DNA from: Bacillota bacterium
Lineage (GTDB): Bacteria > Bacillota > Clostridia > Peptostreptococcales > Anaerovoracaceae
Reading direction: 5' to 3'
NCBI GenBank assembly: GCA_017436705.1
Contig: JAFSCP010000036.1
Span: forward strand, 1 to 64,000
Length of the DNA: 64,000 nt
The notes below the pieces were generated by a model. It had not been told where the DNA came from and searched no databases. It was given only the letters and a program-made list of their open reading frames with translations. Positions 1 through 7,875 of the stretch are shown piece after piece (within the stretch, counting starts at the first letter, position 1; each line of letters opens with the position of its first letter). Position numbers and translations under genes: made by a program.

Positions 1-573
1 GGGCGCAAGGCAAAAAATACATGGCTGGCCGGGAAGGTCAAGTGTGGCCGCTGTGGGTACGCCCTGATGAGTGTCGGCAATCCAACGGGGGCGCAGTATC
101 TGCGGTGCTCCAAACGGGCCGACAGCAAAAGCTGTGACGGGTGCGGTACGCTTCGTACTCCTGAATTTGAGCAGTTCGTATATGGCGAAATGCGGAAGAA
201 GATGGCCGAGTTCCAGACCCTCCGGGCCCGGAGCACAACGGTAAATCCCAAGCTGACCGCCCTGAATGTGGAGCTTGCACAGGTGGAGGCTGAAATTGAA
301 AAGCTGCTGAACACCCTGACCGGGGCAAACGCTGTTTTGCTCTCCTACGCCAACGGCAAGATCGAGGAGCTGGATACCCATCGCCAGACGCTGATCAAGA
401 CCATCGCGGAAATGTCTGCGGAAACAATGTCGCCGGGGCAGGCCGAGCTCATGTCGGCCCATCTGGACAACTGGCAGAACATTGACTTTGAGGACAGGCG
501 GCAAGTGGCCGATGGCCTGATCTCTCAGATCCGCGCCACCAGCGACCATGTGTCGATTGAGTGGAAAATCTGA
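1..573 (+). CDS. Large serine recombinase, C-terminal fragment (5' end outside window)
   Basis: The reading frame is open from base 1 to a TGA at 571-573 and gives about 190 residues. It begins with a zinc beta-ribbon of the type found in large serine recombinases: a CGRCGY motif, then paired cysteines in KSCDGCG. A Lys/Glu-rich helical, probably coiled-coil region follows (PKLTALNVELAQVEAEIEKL). The N-terminal resolvase catalytic domain would lie upstream of the window. Such enzymes integrate and excise phages and conjugative or mobilisable elements, and their gene usually lies at one end of the element. G+C content is clearly higher than in the genes from 642 onward, which supports transfer. 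The family call is firm; the type of element is unknown. Confidence 0.8.
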   Translation, partial: GRKAKNTWLAGKVKCGRCGYALMSVGNPTGAQYLRCSKRADSKSCDGCGTLRTPEFEQFVYGEMRKKMAEFQTLRARSTTVNPKLTALNVELAQVEAEIEKLLNTLTGANAVLLSYANGKIEELDTHRQTLIKTIAEMSAETMSPGQAELMSAHLDNWQNIDFEDRRQVADGLISQIRATSDHVSIEWKI

Positions 574-641
574 TCTTGAAATTCAACAAACACTTTGCAT
601 CGCCTGTGTGCCCTTGTCAAGCGATGTTTACGTTGAGATTA
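574..641. other. Probable edge of the integrated element
   Basis: Short non-coding stretch between the recombinase stop and the stop of the convergent permease gene. It holds an inverted repeat CATCGC (598-603) / GCGATG (621-626) without a T-run, so it is not a good terminator. Large serine recombinases recombine very short core sites lying near their own gene, so the attachment core is expected in or near here. The core cannot be fixed without the other end of the element. Confidence 0.35.
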
Positions 642-1451
642 TTAACATTCAGTTTCATTAGAAATCGTCTCCTTGCTTAATTTTTTTATCAGAAGCTCAA
701 GTATCATAAACACAAACAGTCCTGAAAAAATGAAGAATGATGAGTAGGCAGACATAAGTGGTCTGTCACCGCTCTGGATATAAGGGAAAAGTACCATTGC
801 GATTGTCTTCACGCGGCCGCCTCCGATAATCAGAGTAGTAAAATACTGGCTGTATGAAATGATGAAACCCATATTAAGGGACGCCAGAAATGCAGGTATC
901 ATATTGGGGAACGATGCCAGCCAGAAAGCTTTAAAAGAATTTGCACCAAGTATTATTGCCTGTTCTTCAAGCTGCGGTCCCAGAGCCCTTGTGGCATCGG
1001 TCATGATTGTGATGCAGTAAGGCAGGGATGATACCAGGTGAATAAGTATTACGCCCGCAACTGTATCCGTAAGATGGAGCCTGATAAACACTATCTGCAG
1101 GCCCATGGCCAGGACAGTCCCAGGGACAATGAGGGGCAACAGTGATGCGAATCTTATGAGTGACTTCCCGCGGAAAGTATAAAACTCGGAAGCTCTGGCG
1201 GTAAGTGTACCAATAACTGTGCCAAGGAGTGCCACGGTCATGGAAAGGCTTACGCTGCTGACAATAAGATGAAAGGCGTTGGCAGAGCCGAAAAGCAGTT
1301 CTCTGATGGTACGCATGGAGTAATCTTCAGGAAGAAGAAGGGGCCATGGCCAGCGTTGGACGAAAGACCAAAGCACCATAAGAAGCACCGGGACGATTAT
1401 TGCGATAAAGGTAATTGTGAGTACAGGGACATAAAAAGCTTTTTTATTCAT
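642..1451 (-). CDS. ABC transporter permease (second permease of a YnjBC-like system)
   Basis: A 269-residue integral membrane protein of the binding-protein-dependent permease superfamily, with about six hydrophobic segments. The cytoplasmic EAA-type loop that docks the ATPase is seen as EQAIILGANSFKAFWLASFPNMIPA. The start chosen is the ATG at 1449-1451 (MNKKAFYVP), preceded by a strong AGGAGG; a longer frame upstream lacks a ribosome site. It overlaps the end of the first permease by 8 bases, so translation is probably coupled. Together with the two preceding genes it forms a transporter like E. coli YnjB/YnjC, where the two permease halves are fused. No ATPase gene follows; a mobile-element edge does. 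Confidence 0.85.
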   Translation of the reverse strand: MNKKAFYVPVLTITFIAIIVPVLLMVLWSFVQRWPWPLLLPEDYSMRTIRELLFGSANAFHLIVSSVSLSMTVALLGTVIGTLTARASEFYTFRGKSLIRFASLLPLIVPGTVLAMGLQIVFIRLHLTDTVAGVILIHLVSSLPYCITIMTDATRALGPQLEEQAIILGANSFKAFWLASFPNMIPAFLASLNMGFIISYSQYFTTLIIGGGRVKTIAMVLFPYIQSGDRPLMSAYSSFFIFSGLFVFMILELLIKKLSKETISNETEC

Positions 1452-2319
1452 TTTTACCTCCTGTACGTTTAACAGCATATTGTATTGATATGAGATAAAG
1501 CACAGCAGCAAAAACAGCGAACATGAGAAGGACGCCGTTGGTCGCCATGGCGTATGGTCTGTTTAATAAATCCGGACTTGTAAATTCCAGAAAGGCAGTT
1601 ATCGGAAGAGCTTTAGGCAGGGTTGAACCAAGGAGCATAGGCAGCTCGTAGCCTGCAAAAGCGAATACGAAGATAATAAACGAAGCATTTGCAATTGCTG
1701 GCATTGAAAGTGGCAGTGTAACAGCAAAAAAGCTTCTGAGAGGTGATGCACCCAGATTCTGCGCAGCCTCTCCAAGAGATGAACTGATGCTTACCATGAG
1801 GGCATAAACAAAGAAGGCAACGAAAGGTGCTTCTTTCCACACATAAGCGACGATAACACCAAGGAAAGATTCAGTGTACAGCAGCGGAGTAAACTGGCTG
1901 TAATCAGCAATTAAGCCCAGTGCATAGGCAGCACGGGCAATGTGACCTGTCTGTGACAGGATATTGATAGCAAAAACTGCGACAACAGCATGTGGCACAA
2001 GGATGGGGAATCTGACAATGAAAGGAAATTTTCCTTTGCCTCCGGCTACGATTGCAGCACAGATAGCAACCCCAAGAACTGCTGAAATCACAGTTGAAAT
2101 TATTGATACACGCAAACTAACGGACAGCGAGCTTAAAAAGTCACTGTCCGTTAAAATTTCAGCATAATATTGAAGACTAAGTTCAGTGAGACCAAAGGCC
2201 GGAATCCAGCCAAGGCTCTGCATGATAACCACTGCGGCCGCCATGATAATAAGGGCTGTAACAAAAATGAAAGGGAGCAGCAGTATTAAAGGCATAAACT
2301 TGTTGTTTCTCATATGCAC
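1444..2319 (-). CDS. ABC transporter permease (first permease of a YnjBC-like system)
   Basis: A 291-residue membrane permease with an N-terminal hydrophobic helix and further segments typical of the MetI-like fold. The ATPase-contact loop reads EAAQNLGASPLRSFFAVTLP. The frame opens with a GTG at 2317-2319, with an ATG two codons later (2311-2313). Neither has a good ribosome site, so coupling to the solute-binding protein gene 10 bases upstream is likely. Its 3' end overlaps the second permease. By order (binding protein, permease, permease) it is the counterpart of the N-terminal half of E. coli YnjC. The substrate is unknown. Confidence 0.85.
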   Translation of the reverse strand: MHMRNNKFMPLILLLPFIFVTALIIMAAAVVIMQSLGWIPAFGLTELSLQYYAEILTDSDFLSSLSVSLRVSIISTVISAVLGVAICAAIVAGGKGKFPFIVRFPILVPHAVVAVFAINILSQTGHIARAAYALGLIADYSQFTPLLYTESFLGVIVAYVWKEAPFVAFFVYALMVSISSSLGEAAQNLGASPLRSFFAVTLPLSMPAIANASFIIFVFAFAGYELPMLLGSTLPKALPITAFLEFTSPDLLNRPYAMATNGVLLMFAVFAAVLYLISIQYAVKRTGGKNE

Positions 2320-2329
2320 ATTGCAGGAG

Positions 2330-3574
2330 TTATTTTCCTACAACCTCCTCTAACCAGATTTCTTCAATGATTGGTACAAGAGCAGCAGGCATTTCAGGGA
2401 GTCTGTGCGCAAGGAGTTCTTCCTGAGTAAGCACGCCCTGGCCGATTTCAACTGCGTTGAAAGAAGCAAGTTCTTCAGCAGATAACTTGGAATTGTCCAC
2501 AACAGGGAGTTCCTTAAGAGTCGCATACTGAGTGAGCTGGATTTCTGCAGAGAGGATAGCATCGATAACTACCATTGCACCGGCTTTGTTAGGTGAGTTG
2601 AAAGCGATTGCCATGTAGTTTGTGTTTCCGATTGTTCCGTTGTCAAATACGAAAGTCTTTACAGTATCAGCGTAACTTCCGTCAGCGATACCGGATGCTG
2701 CGGAGAAAGGACCGTAGCTCATGTGGAATAAAAGTTCGCCGTCAGCAAACATGGAATTTACAGTAGTTGAGGAATCAGGGAAAGTCTTTCCTTCGTTCCA
2801 GAGATATGGATTGAGTTCCTTTAAATATTCGATTGCAGGCTGGATTGCTGCTCTTACAGTTTCCTTGTCAGCTGCCATAGTCTGGAACTGTTCCCATCCG
2901 CAGAGTTCATAAACAAGGTTACGGACAAATGCACTGCCTGTAAAGTCAGGAAGTGCAGGGTAAGTTACCTTGCCTGGGTTTGCTTTACAGAATTCGAGAA
3001 ATTCCTGTGCGTTGGCAGGAACGTCAGTAACCTTTGCGCTGTCGTAAAGCATTATCATCTGGGCTCTTGCGTAAGGTGCTTCGTAGCCTTCAACAGGCAT
3101 ACAGAAGTCATTTAAAGTTTCAGGGTCATCAAGATCGATGTATTTTTCCATGTTAGGAAGCTGTGCTGTGAAAGGACCGTATAAAAGACCATTGGCCTTT
3201 GCGGAATAGAAGTTTTCACCATTGATCCATATCATATCAATGCTGCCTGATTCGCTGCCGGCCTGCTTTTCGCCGGAAAGCTTGGCAAGAATTTCATCAA
3301 TGTTCATGCCGACAACTTCTAAAGTGATGTCATAATTGTCTTTAACATAATCTGCAACTGTGGAGTTTAGCCACGAATTTCTGTTTTCATCTCCGCCCCA
3401 GCCGTAGAAAGTTACAGTTGTTCCTCTGGCAGCTTCAACGATTTCAGACCATTCAGCAGCTGAGAGGTCAAATTCGTTGTCAGCAGCAGGTTCGTCTGAA
3501 CCACATGCAGCCATTGTAAAAATCATTACAAAGATCATGAGAAGTGTGAAAACAATTTTTAAAGTCTTTTTCAT
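2330..3574 (-). CDS. YnjB-like ABC transporter substrate-binding lipoprotein
   Basis: A 414-residue extracellular solute-binding protein with a lipoprotein signal: basic start MKKTLK, hydrophobic stretch, then lipobox MAAC. After processing it would be anchored to the outer face of the membrane. The mature part carries stretches I recognise from E. coli YnjB (COG4134): TVTFYGWGGDENRNSW, DMIWINGENFYSAKANGLL and YGPFTAQLPNME. The ligand of YnjB proteins is not established. The start has an excellent site (GGAGGAGAA) and overlaps the stop of the nucleoside hydrolase gene as ATGA. It feeds the two permeases downstream; the matching ATPase is not in the window. Confidence 0.88.
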   Translation of the reverse strand: MKKTLKIVFTLLMIFVMIFTMAACGSDEPAADNEFDLSAAEWSEIVEAARGTTVTFYGWGGDENRNSWLNSTVADYVKDNYDITLEVVGMNIDEILAKLSGEKQAGSESGSIDMIWINGENFYSAKANGLLYGPFTAQLPNMEKYIDLDDPETLNDFCMPVEGYEAPYARAQMIMLYDSAKVTDVPANAQEFLEFCKANPGKVTYPALPDFTGSAFVRNLVYELCGWEQFQTMAADKETVRAAIQPAIEYLKELNPYLWNEGKTFPDSSTTVNSMFADGELLFHMSYGPFSAASGIADGSYADTVKTFVFDNGTIGNTNYMAIAFNSPNKAGAMVVIDAILSAEIQLTQYATLKELPVVDNSKLSAEELASFNAVEIGQGVLTQEELLAHRLPEMPAALVPIIEEIWLEEVVGK

Positions 3575-4458
3575 TTTTTCTCCTCCAGAATTTTAGCGTT
3601 AAAATATATCTGATACACATGTTCTGTGTAAGCAGCAGGGTCAGTTATTTCGGGCAGGAAACATTTTATCTCCGGACCGCCGCCGTTGAGGCTGCCGTTT
3701 TTCATTGATTCATGAGTAGGTGTGATTGTTGTTTCCTTTATATTGAAGTATTCCGGATGTACAAGCTGGACAGCAGCCATCACATCCCAGTTTATGAAAC
3801 CTTCAAGGTTCCAGTATTTTCTGTTATAGTCGTACCAGTACTGGATTTCTTCTCTGAGAAAATCTGACATTGCACATGGATTGGCTTCAGTAACAGCATG
3901 GAACTGAGCTTCAGAAAAGTATGACTTAAGGCAGTTGCCTGCTGATGCGATATAAATATCGTGAGCCTGAGAGAAAATATCAACCGTAGAAGCATAGTCT
4001 ATGGAAAAATTCAATTCACCCATGGGTTTACCGCCAACAAATAGTGGTTCAGTCAGTCCGCCCATGAAAGAAAATGCTTTTACATTCTGATAAAAATCAG
4101 GGTTAATGTCACCGGCACCGGCCAGATTGGTTGTGGAGCCAAGGCAGAGAACACGGAGAGAGCCTTTATATTTTTCAGACATATCTGCAAGAAAATGTGC
4201 AGCCGGAGATATTCTTCCGGCCGGAGAAGGTGAACCTTCCAGAACAGGAATTTCTTCACAGCGCCATTTTTTTAGCAGTCTCTTTACATTGTTGTAAACA
4301 TTATCCTGTGTACTGTTTCCATATGAACATGTTATGCCTTCAATCTTCACTTCTGAGCAACCCAGCATATACAGAATTGCAGTGCCGTCATCCACATCAC
4401 AGCCTGGAATTCCAAGAGTGCAGTCACAATCAATTATGAGCGGAATTTTACTTTCCAT
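3571..4458 (-). CDS. Inosine/uridine-preferring nucleoside hydrolase family protein
   Basis: A 295-residue protein of the ribonucleoside hydrolase fold, which cleaves the N-glycosidic bond of nucleosides using a calcium ion held by Asp residues. The N-terminal metal motif is a variant, PLIIDCDCTLGIPGCDVDDG, with the usual DxD...DD cluster spread by an insertion rich in Cys and Gly. Downstream GELNFSIDYAS matches the substrate-binding E-x-N-x3-D segment. The start is the ATG at 4456-4458 (MESKIP); the ribosome site is weak (GGACGG), and a TTG at 4489-4491 would add 11 residues. It is first in the operon with the YnjB-like transporter. The true substrate may be a nucleoside-like or glycosylated compound. 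Confidence 0.82.
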   Translation of the reverse strand: MESKIPLIIDCDCTLGIPGCDVDDGTAILYMLGCSEVKIEGITCSYGNSTQDNVYNNVKRLLKKWRCEEIPVLEGSPSPAGRISPAAHFLADMSEKYKGSLRVLCLGSTTNLAGAGDINPDFYQNVKAFSFMGGLTEPLFVGGKPMGELNFSIDYASTVDIFSQAHDIYIASAGNCLKSYFSEAQFHAVTEANPCAMSDFLREEIQYWYDYNRKYWNLEGFINWDVMAAVQLVHPEYFNIKETTITPTHESMKNGSLNGGGPEIKCFLPEITDPAAYTEHVYQIYFNAKILEEKK

Positions 4459-4495
4459 TATATGTACCGTCCGTAAATTTTTTTGTCGCAATAAT

Positions 4496-4525
4496 AATCT
4501 AACAGTTTCTGCTATAATTTGTCAA
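4496..4525 (-). promoter_or_regulatory. Sigma-A promoter for the nucleoside hydrolase-transporter operon
   Basis: Reading the minus strand, a perfect -35 TTGACA (4525-4520) is followed after 18 bases by TAGATT (4501-4496). It points into the operon starting at 4458. Confidence 0.5.
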
Positions 4526-4526
4526 C

Positions 4527-4556
4527 TTAAAAAAGCAATGGTACTATTGATATAAT
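4527..4556 (+). promoter_or_regulatory. Upstream candidate promoter for the rhodanese gene
   Basis: Extended -10 TGaTATAAT (4548-4556) with a weak -35 TTAAAA (4527-4532). It overlaps the -35 region of the divergent operon promoter, so the two directions could compete. Confidence 0.4.
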
Positions 4557-4591
4557 CTATATATAAACGGACCAGTATCTAAAAGTGCAAT

Positions 4592-4620
4592 TTGTCATTT
4601 TTGCCTCTCCATTATAAAAT
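4592..4620 (+). promoter_or_regulatory. Main sigma-A promoter for the rhodanese gene
   Basis: TTGTCA (4592-4597), 17-base spacer, TAAAAT (4615-4620). The transcript would start near 4627, leaving a leader of about 33 bases that contains the AGGAGA ribosome site. Confidence 0.6.
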
Positions 4621-4659
4621 GTTATTTGCTTTAGCAAACAAATTTAAGGAGAGAGACAA

Positions 4660-5550
4660 ATGAAAAAATTATTAACACTTTTATTAGTATTAGCAATGAT
4701 GTTCTCATTTGCAGCCTGCGGTCAGGACGAACCACAGCAGCCTGCAGATGATCAGCAGCAGGTAGAAGAAAACAACGTTGAAATGCAGAAGATGACAGCA
4801 GATCAGCTCTTAGAAGCTATGAAAGCTGGCGAAGACCTTCTTATCCTTGACGTAAGAAAAGCTGCAGACCACGAAGCTTCCCACATCCCTGGCGCTTATG
4901 GCGTAGACATGGATGCTGCTAAGGAAGGCGATTTCGAAGCTGGTGTAACAGCTATGAAGGCTGCTCTTACAGAAATCACAGGTTCTGAAAACGGTAACGG
5001 AGCTAAGATGGTATTAGTATGCTACTCCGGTAACAGATATGCTCAGGCTTCCACAAACGTTCTTGCTGAAATCGGTGCAACTATGGAAAACGTATTTACA
5101 CTTGAAGGCGGTTTCAATAACTGGTCCGAAGTAAATGCTGAAGTTGTTGTAGGCGGTGAAGAAGTAACAGACGTAGAAATGAAGTACATGACTGCTGACG
5201 AAGTTGCTGCAGTTCTTGAAGATGAAGCTTACTTAATCCTTGACGTAAGAAAAGCTGCAGACCACGAAGCAGCTCACATCCCTGGCGCATTCGGTATCGA
5301 CATGGATGCTGCTAAGGAAGGCGATACAGCTGCAGGCGTTGAAGCTTTAAAGGCTGGTTTATTAGAAGCAACTGGCGACGTTAAGGGCGGCGACAAGAAG
5401 ATGGTATTAGTATGCTACAGCGGTGCAAGATATGCTCAGGCTACTACTAACTGCTTAAACGCTATCGGCGCTGACATGGAAAACGTATTCACACTTGAAG
5501 GCGGTTTCAATGGCTGGTCCGAAACAAAGGCTGATTTAATCGAAAAATAA
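4660..5550 (+). CDS. Tandem rhodanese-domain lipoprotein (sulfurtransferase)
   Basis: A 296-residue lipoprotein: signal MKKLLTLLLVLAMMFSFAAC with lipobox FAAC, a Gln-rich linker, then two rhodanese domains (about residues 43-165 and 174-296). Both keep the active loop C-Y-S-G-x-R, with catalytic Cys121 and Cys252 exactly 131 residues apart. Rhodaneses carry sulfane sulfur, or selenium, as a Cys persulfide. Membrane anchoring on the outside is unusual and recalls E. coli YnjE, which also has an export signal. Codon use is strongly biased, suggesting high expression. It has its own promoter and terminator and heads the plus-strand cluster, opposite the YnjB-like transporter. Confidence 0.9.
   Translation: MKKLLTLLLVLAMMFSFAACGQDEPQQPADDQQQVEENNVEMQKMTADQLLEAMKAGEDLLILDVRKAADHEASHIPGAYGVDMDAAKEGDFEAGVTAMKAALTEITGSENGNGAKMVLVCYSGNRYAQASTNVLAEIGATMENVFTLEGGFNNWSEVNAEVVVGGEEVTDVEMKYMTADEVAAVLEDEAYLILDVRKAADHEAAHIPGAFGIDMDAAKEGDTAAGVEALKAGLLEATGDVKGGDKKMVLVCYSGARYAQATTNCLNAIGADMENVFTLEGGFNGWSETKADLIEK
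4843..5270 (+). repeat. Direct repeats from internal duplication of the rhodanese gene
   Basis: A perfect 35-base direct repeat lies at 4843-4877 and 5236-5270. A 27-base perfect match follows at 4906-4932 and 5299-5325. All matches share the same 393-base (131-codon) offset, so the two domain-coding halves are a duplication with no net insertion or deletion over that span. Confidence 0.85.
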
Positions 5551-5569
5551 TCAGAGATTTATTTAAAAG

Positions 5570-5596
5570 CGGGCATCTTCTGATGTCCGTTTTTTT
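5570..5596 (+). terminator. Rho-independent terminator after the rhodanese gene
   Basis: Stem CGGGCATC (5570-5577) / GATGTCCG (5582-5589), loop TTCT, then seven Ts. It probably lets only part of the transcription continue into the fusion gene 24 bases further on. Confidence 0.85.
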
Positions 5597-5619
5597 GACA
5601 TTAAAGGAATAATTAATTT

Positions 5620-7875
5620 ATGAAAAATATAAAAGCTGTTTCTAAAATTGTTGCATTTGCAGTGCTGGTCATGGCAGTTGTTTTGCTCAGCAATCATTTC
5701 GGCTGGGCTGAAATGATTACTCAGGGAGGGGATTTTACTTTTATCCGTGAGATGACAGCCGGCAATGAAACTGCTGGGATTGCAATATATATCGTACTTA
5801 CAATAATCGGATGCGTGGTGCTTGCTTTGCCGGGAATTACCTTTGCTGTTGCAGCAGGTATGCTTTTCGGGCCCGTGACCGGTATTTTTGCATGTCTTGC
5901 TGCCACAACACTGGGAGCGATGATTGCTTTTATTGTGGGAAGATTTTTCCTTAAAGATGGTGTCAAGCCACTGCTGGAAAAAAATAAAGTACTCAAGAAA
6001 CTGCTTTTTTCAGATAATAAAAAGAATGACCTGATACTGCTGATGGTCACAAGACTTGTGCCTTTGTTCCCTTACAATCTTCAGAATTTTGCCTATGGTA
6101 TTACTGACATCAGCTTTGCGAAGTACACATTGTATACTTTTGTATTCATGTTTCCGGGAGTTTCATTCTATACTATCGGTGCAGCAGGACTGACTGCAGA
6201 CGGTAACAACTGGGTGTATTTCCTGGTTGCAGGAGTGATTGCGCTGGCTGTTACAGAAATGGGACTTTATATTAAGAAAAAATATCTTAGTGAAGATCTG
6301 ACCAGTGAAAATGTAATAATTCTGTTTACCAGAGTACCGCTGGCCGGAAAGACCAAGACAAGACTGATGCCTTTCCTCAGCGGTGAGGAATGTGCTGCTG
6401 TTCACAGTAAGATAATCAGACGTGTCTATGAAACATGCTGCAGCGCTGATGCAGATTTAATTGTTTTCTATACACCGGAAGATGAAGAAGGTAAGCTCAG
6501 AAAACTTCTCGGAGACAAAAATACTGAATTCGTTGCCCAGAAAGGTGAAAATCTGGGCGAACGTATGGGCAGGGCATTTGAATATGTTTTTGATAAACAA
6601 TACAAAAAAGTGGTTCTCATCGGCACAGATATTCCGGAGATTTCCCGGGAAATACTTGATGAAGCTTTTGCAGCCCTTGGAATAAGTCAGTGTGTTATAA
6701 ATCCTACAGCAGACGGAGGTTTCTATCTGCTTGGAATGAAGGATGAATATACAGACGGATGGCAGATTGACCAGTATGGAAATTCCAGCGTGTTTGAAGC
6801 AACGGTATCCAGACTTGAAGAAAGGGGTATTTCAACTTCTGTCGGAACCAAGCTGCAGGACATCGATACCAGGGAAGACCTGCTGGATTATTACAGGAGA
6901 ACCGGTGGAAAAACAGCAGATGCAGATGACTGCATTCATTGTGGGAAATGTACGAAAAGCTGCGGTTTCCTTGAAAAATACGGACTTGATCTGGCGGGGC
7001 TGGCTGCAAGACCTGATCTGGCATACTCCTGTTTCCTGTGCGGCAGGTGTACGGAAGTCTGCCCGAAAGATATTGACGGAGCTGCAATTTCGCTTAACAT
7101 GAGAGCCAGACAGACTGAGCTGGAAAAGAAAGAGCCAGGTAAAGGGTATGACGGAATTCTTTTTGAGAAAAACCCTTATAAATTTGCCGGATATAAAAAG
7201 GGCAAGGGGGAAACTGTGATTTTTCCTGGCTGCAACTTCCCGGCATTTTTCCCTGAAACAATGGATAAGATTGAGGAAATTGCTGAGAAAAATGGTTTCG
7301 GCGTGATTTATGACTGCTGCCAGAAGCCTGTCAGAGAACTGGGGATGCTTGAGGCAGCAGACAACAATCTGCAGAGACTCAGAAAATATATTAAAGAAAA
7401 CGACGTAAAAGAAATCGTTACAATGTGTCCTAACTGCTATCACACTCTGAAAAGTTATGTTGATATTCCGGTACGCAGTATATACAGCAAGCTTCTGGAA
7501 ATCGGTGAGGGGCAGACAATAAAATGTGATAAAATGCCGGTGTATCTTCCATGCCCTGAGCGGTCTGATAACGGCTTTATGGCTGATATTGAAAAGTTTG
7601 TGGACGGGCATATTGAATTTGCATATAAAGAGGTGGAATGCTGCGGACTTGGCGGCTGTGCAGGTATAAAAGAACCTGAAATCGCAGAGAAGATGGTAGG
7701 CAAAGCCATAAGCAAGGAACAGCCGCTTTACACTTACTGTGCATCATGTATCAGTAATTTCAGAAGAAAAGGCAAGGAAGACTCATACCATATTCTTCCG
7801 ATGATTCTGGGGGTAGATGAAAAAGTTCCACTGGGAATAAAACCGACAATCAATCGCTTCAAGAGGAAATCTTAA
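5620..7875 (+). CDS. Three-part fusion: TVP38/VTT membrane domain + DUF2064 glycosyltransferase + ferredoxin/CCG iron-sulfur module
   Basis: A 751-residue protein. Residues 1 to about 225 form a TVP38/TMEM64 (VTT) membrane domain with the typical RLVPLFPYNLQNFAYGIT. Residues about 229-430 match the TIGR04282/DUF2064 glycosyltransferase-like family: ILFTRVPLAGKTKTRL, GENLGERM, VLIGTDIPE, PTADGGFYLLG. Residues about 436-485 hold two 4Fe-4S clusters' worth of Cys (438, 441, 444, 448 and 471, 474, 477, 481). The rest resembles CCG-domain proteins (HdrB/GlpC type), with Cys566-567, CPNC and Cys674-675-Gly. One chain thus joins membrane, sugar-transfer and redox functions. Stop and next start overlap as TAATG. 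Domain calls are good; the reaction is unknown. Confidence 0.85.
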   Translation: MKNIKAVSKIVAFAVLVMAVVLLSNHFGWAEMITQGGDFTFIREMTAGNETAGIAIYIVLTIIGCVVLALPGITFAVAAGMLFGPVTGIFACLAATTLGAMIAFIVGRFFLKDGVKPLLEKNKVLKKLLFSDNKKNDLILLMVTRLVPLFPYNLQNFAYGITDISFAKYTLYTFVFMFPGVSFYTIGAAGLTADGNNWVYFLVAGVIALAVTEMGLYIKKKYLSEDLTSENVIILFTRVPLAGKTKTRLMPFLSGEECAAVHSKIIRRVYETCCSADADLIVFYTPEDEEGKLRKLLGDKNTEFVAQKGENLGERMGRAFEYVFDKQYKKVVLIGTDIPEISREILDEAFAALGISQCVINPTADGGFYLLGMKDEYTDGWQIDQYGNSSVFEATVSRLEERGISTSVGTKLQDIDTREDLLDYYRRTGGKTADADDCIHCGKCTKSCGFLEKYGLDLAGLAARPDLAYSCFLCGRCTEVCPKDIDGAAISLNMRARQTELEKKEPGKGYDGILFEKNPYKFAGYKKGKGETVIFPGCNFPAFFPETMDKIEEIAEKNGFGVIYDCCQKPVRELGMLEAADNNLQRLRKYIKENDVKEIVTMCPNCYHTLKSYVDIPVRSIYSKLLEIGEGQTIKCDKMPVYLPCPERSDNGFMADIEKFVDGHIEFAYKEVECCGLGGCAGIKEPEIAEKMVGKAISKEQPLYTYCASCISNFRRKGKEDSYHILPMILGVDEKVPLGIKPTINRFKRKS

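Noticed and set aside
4660-5550. Rhodanese repeats as assembly artefact
   Set aside because: The halves differ at many codons and keep a continuous frame, so a real internal duplication is the simpler reading.
6832-7611. Long open frame on the minus strand (259 codons)
   Set aside because: It lies fully inside the clearly coding fusion gene, has no ribosome site and gives no recognisable protein; an antisense shadow.
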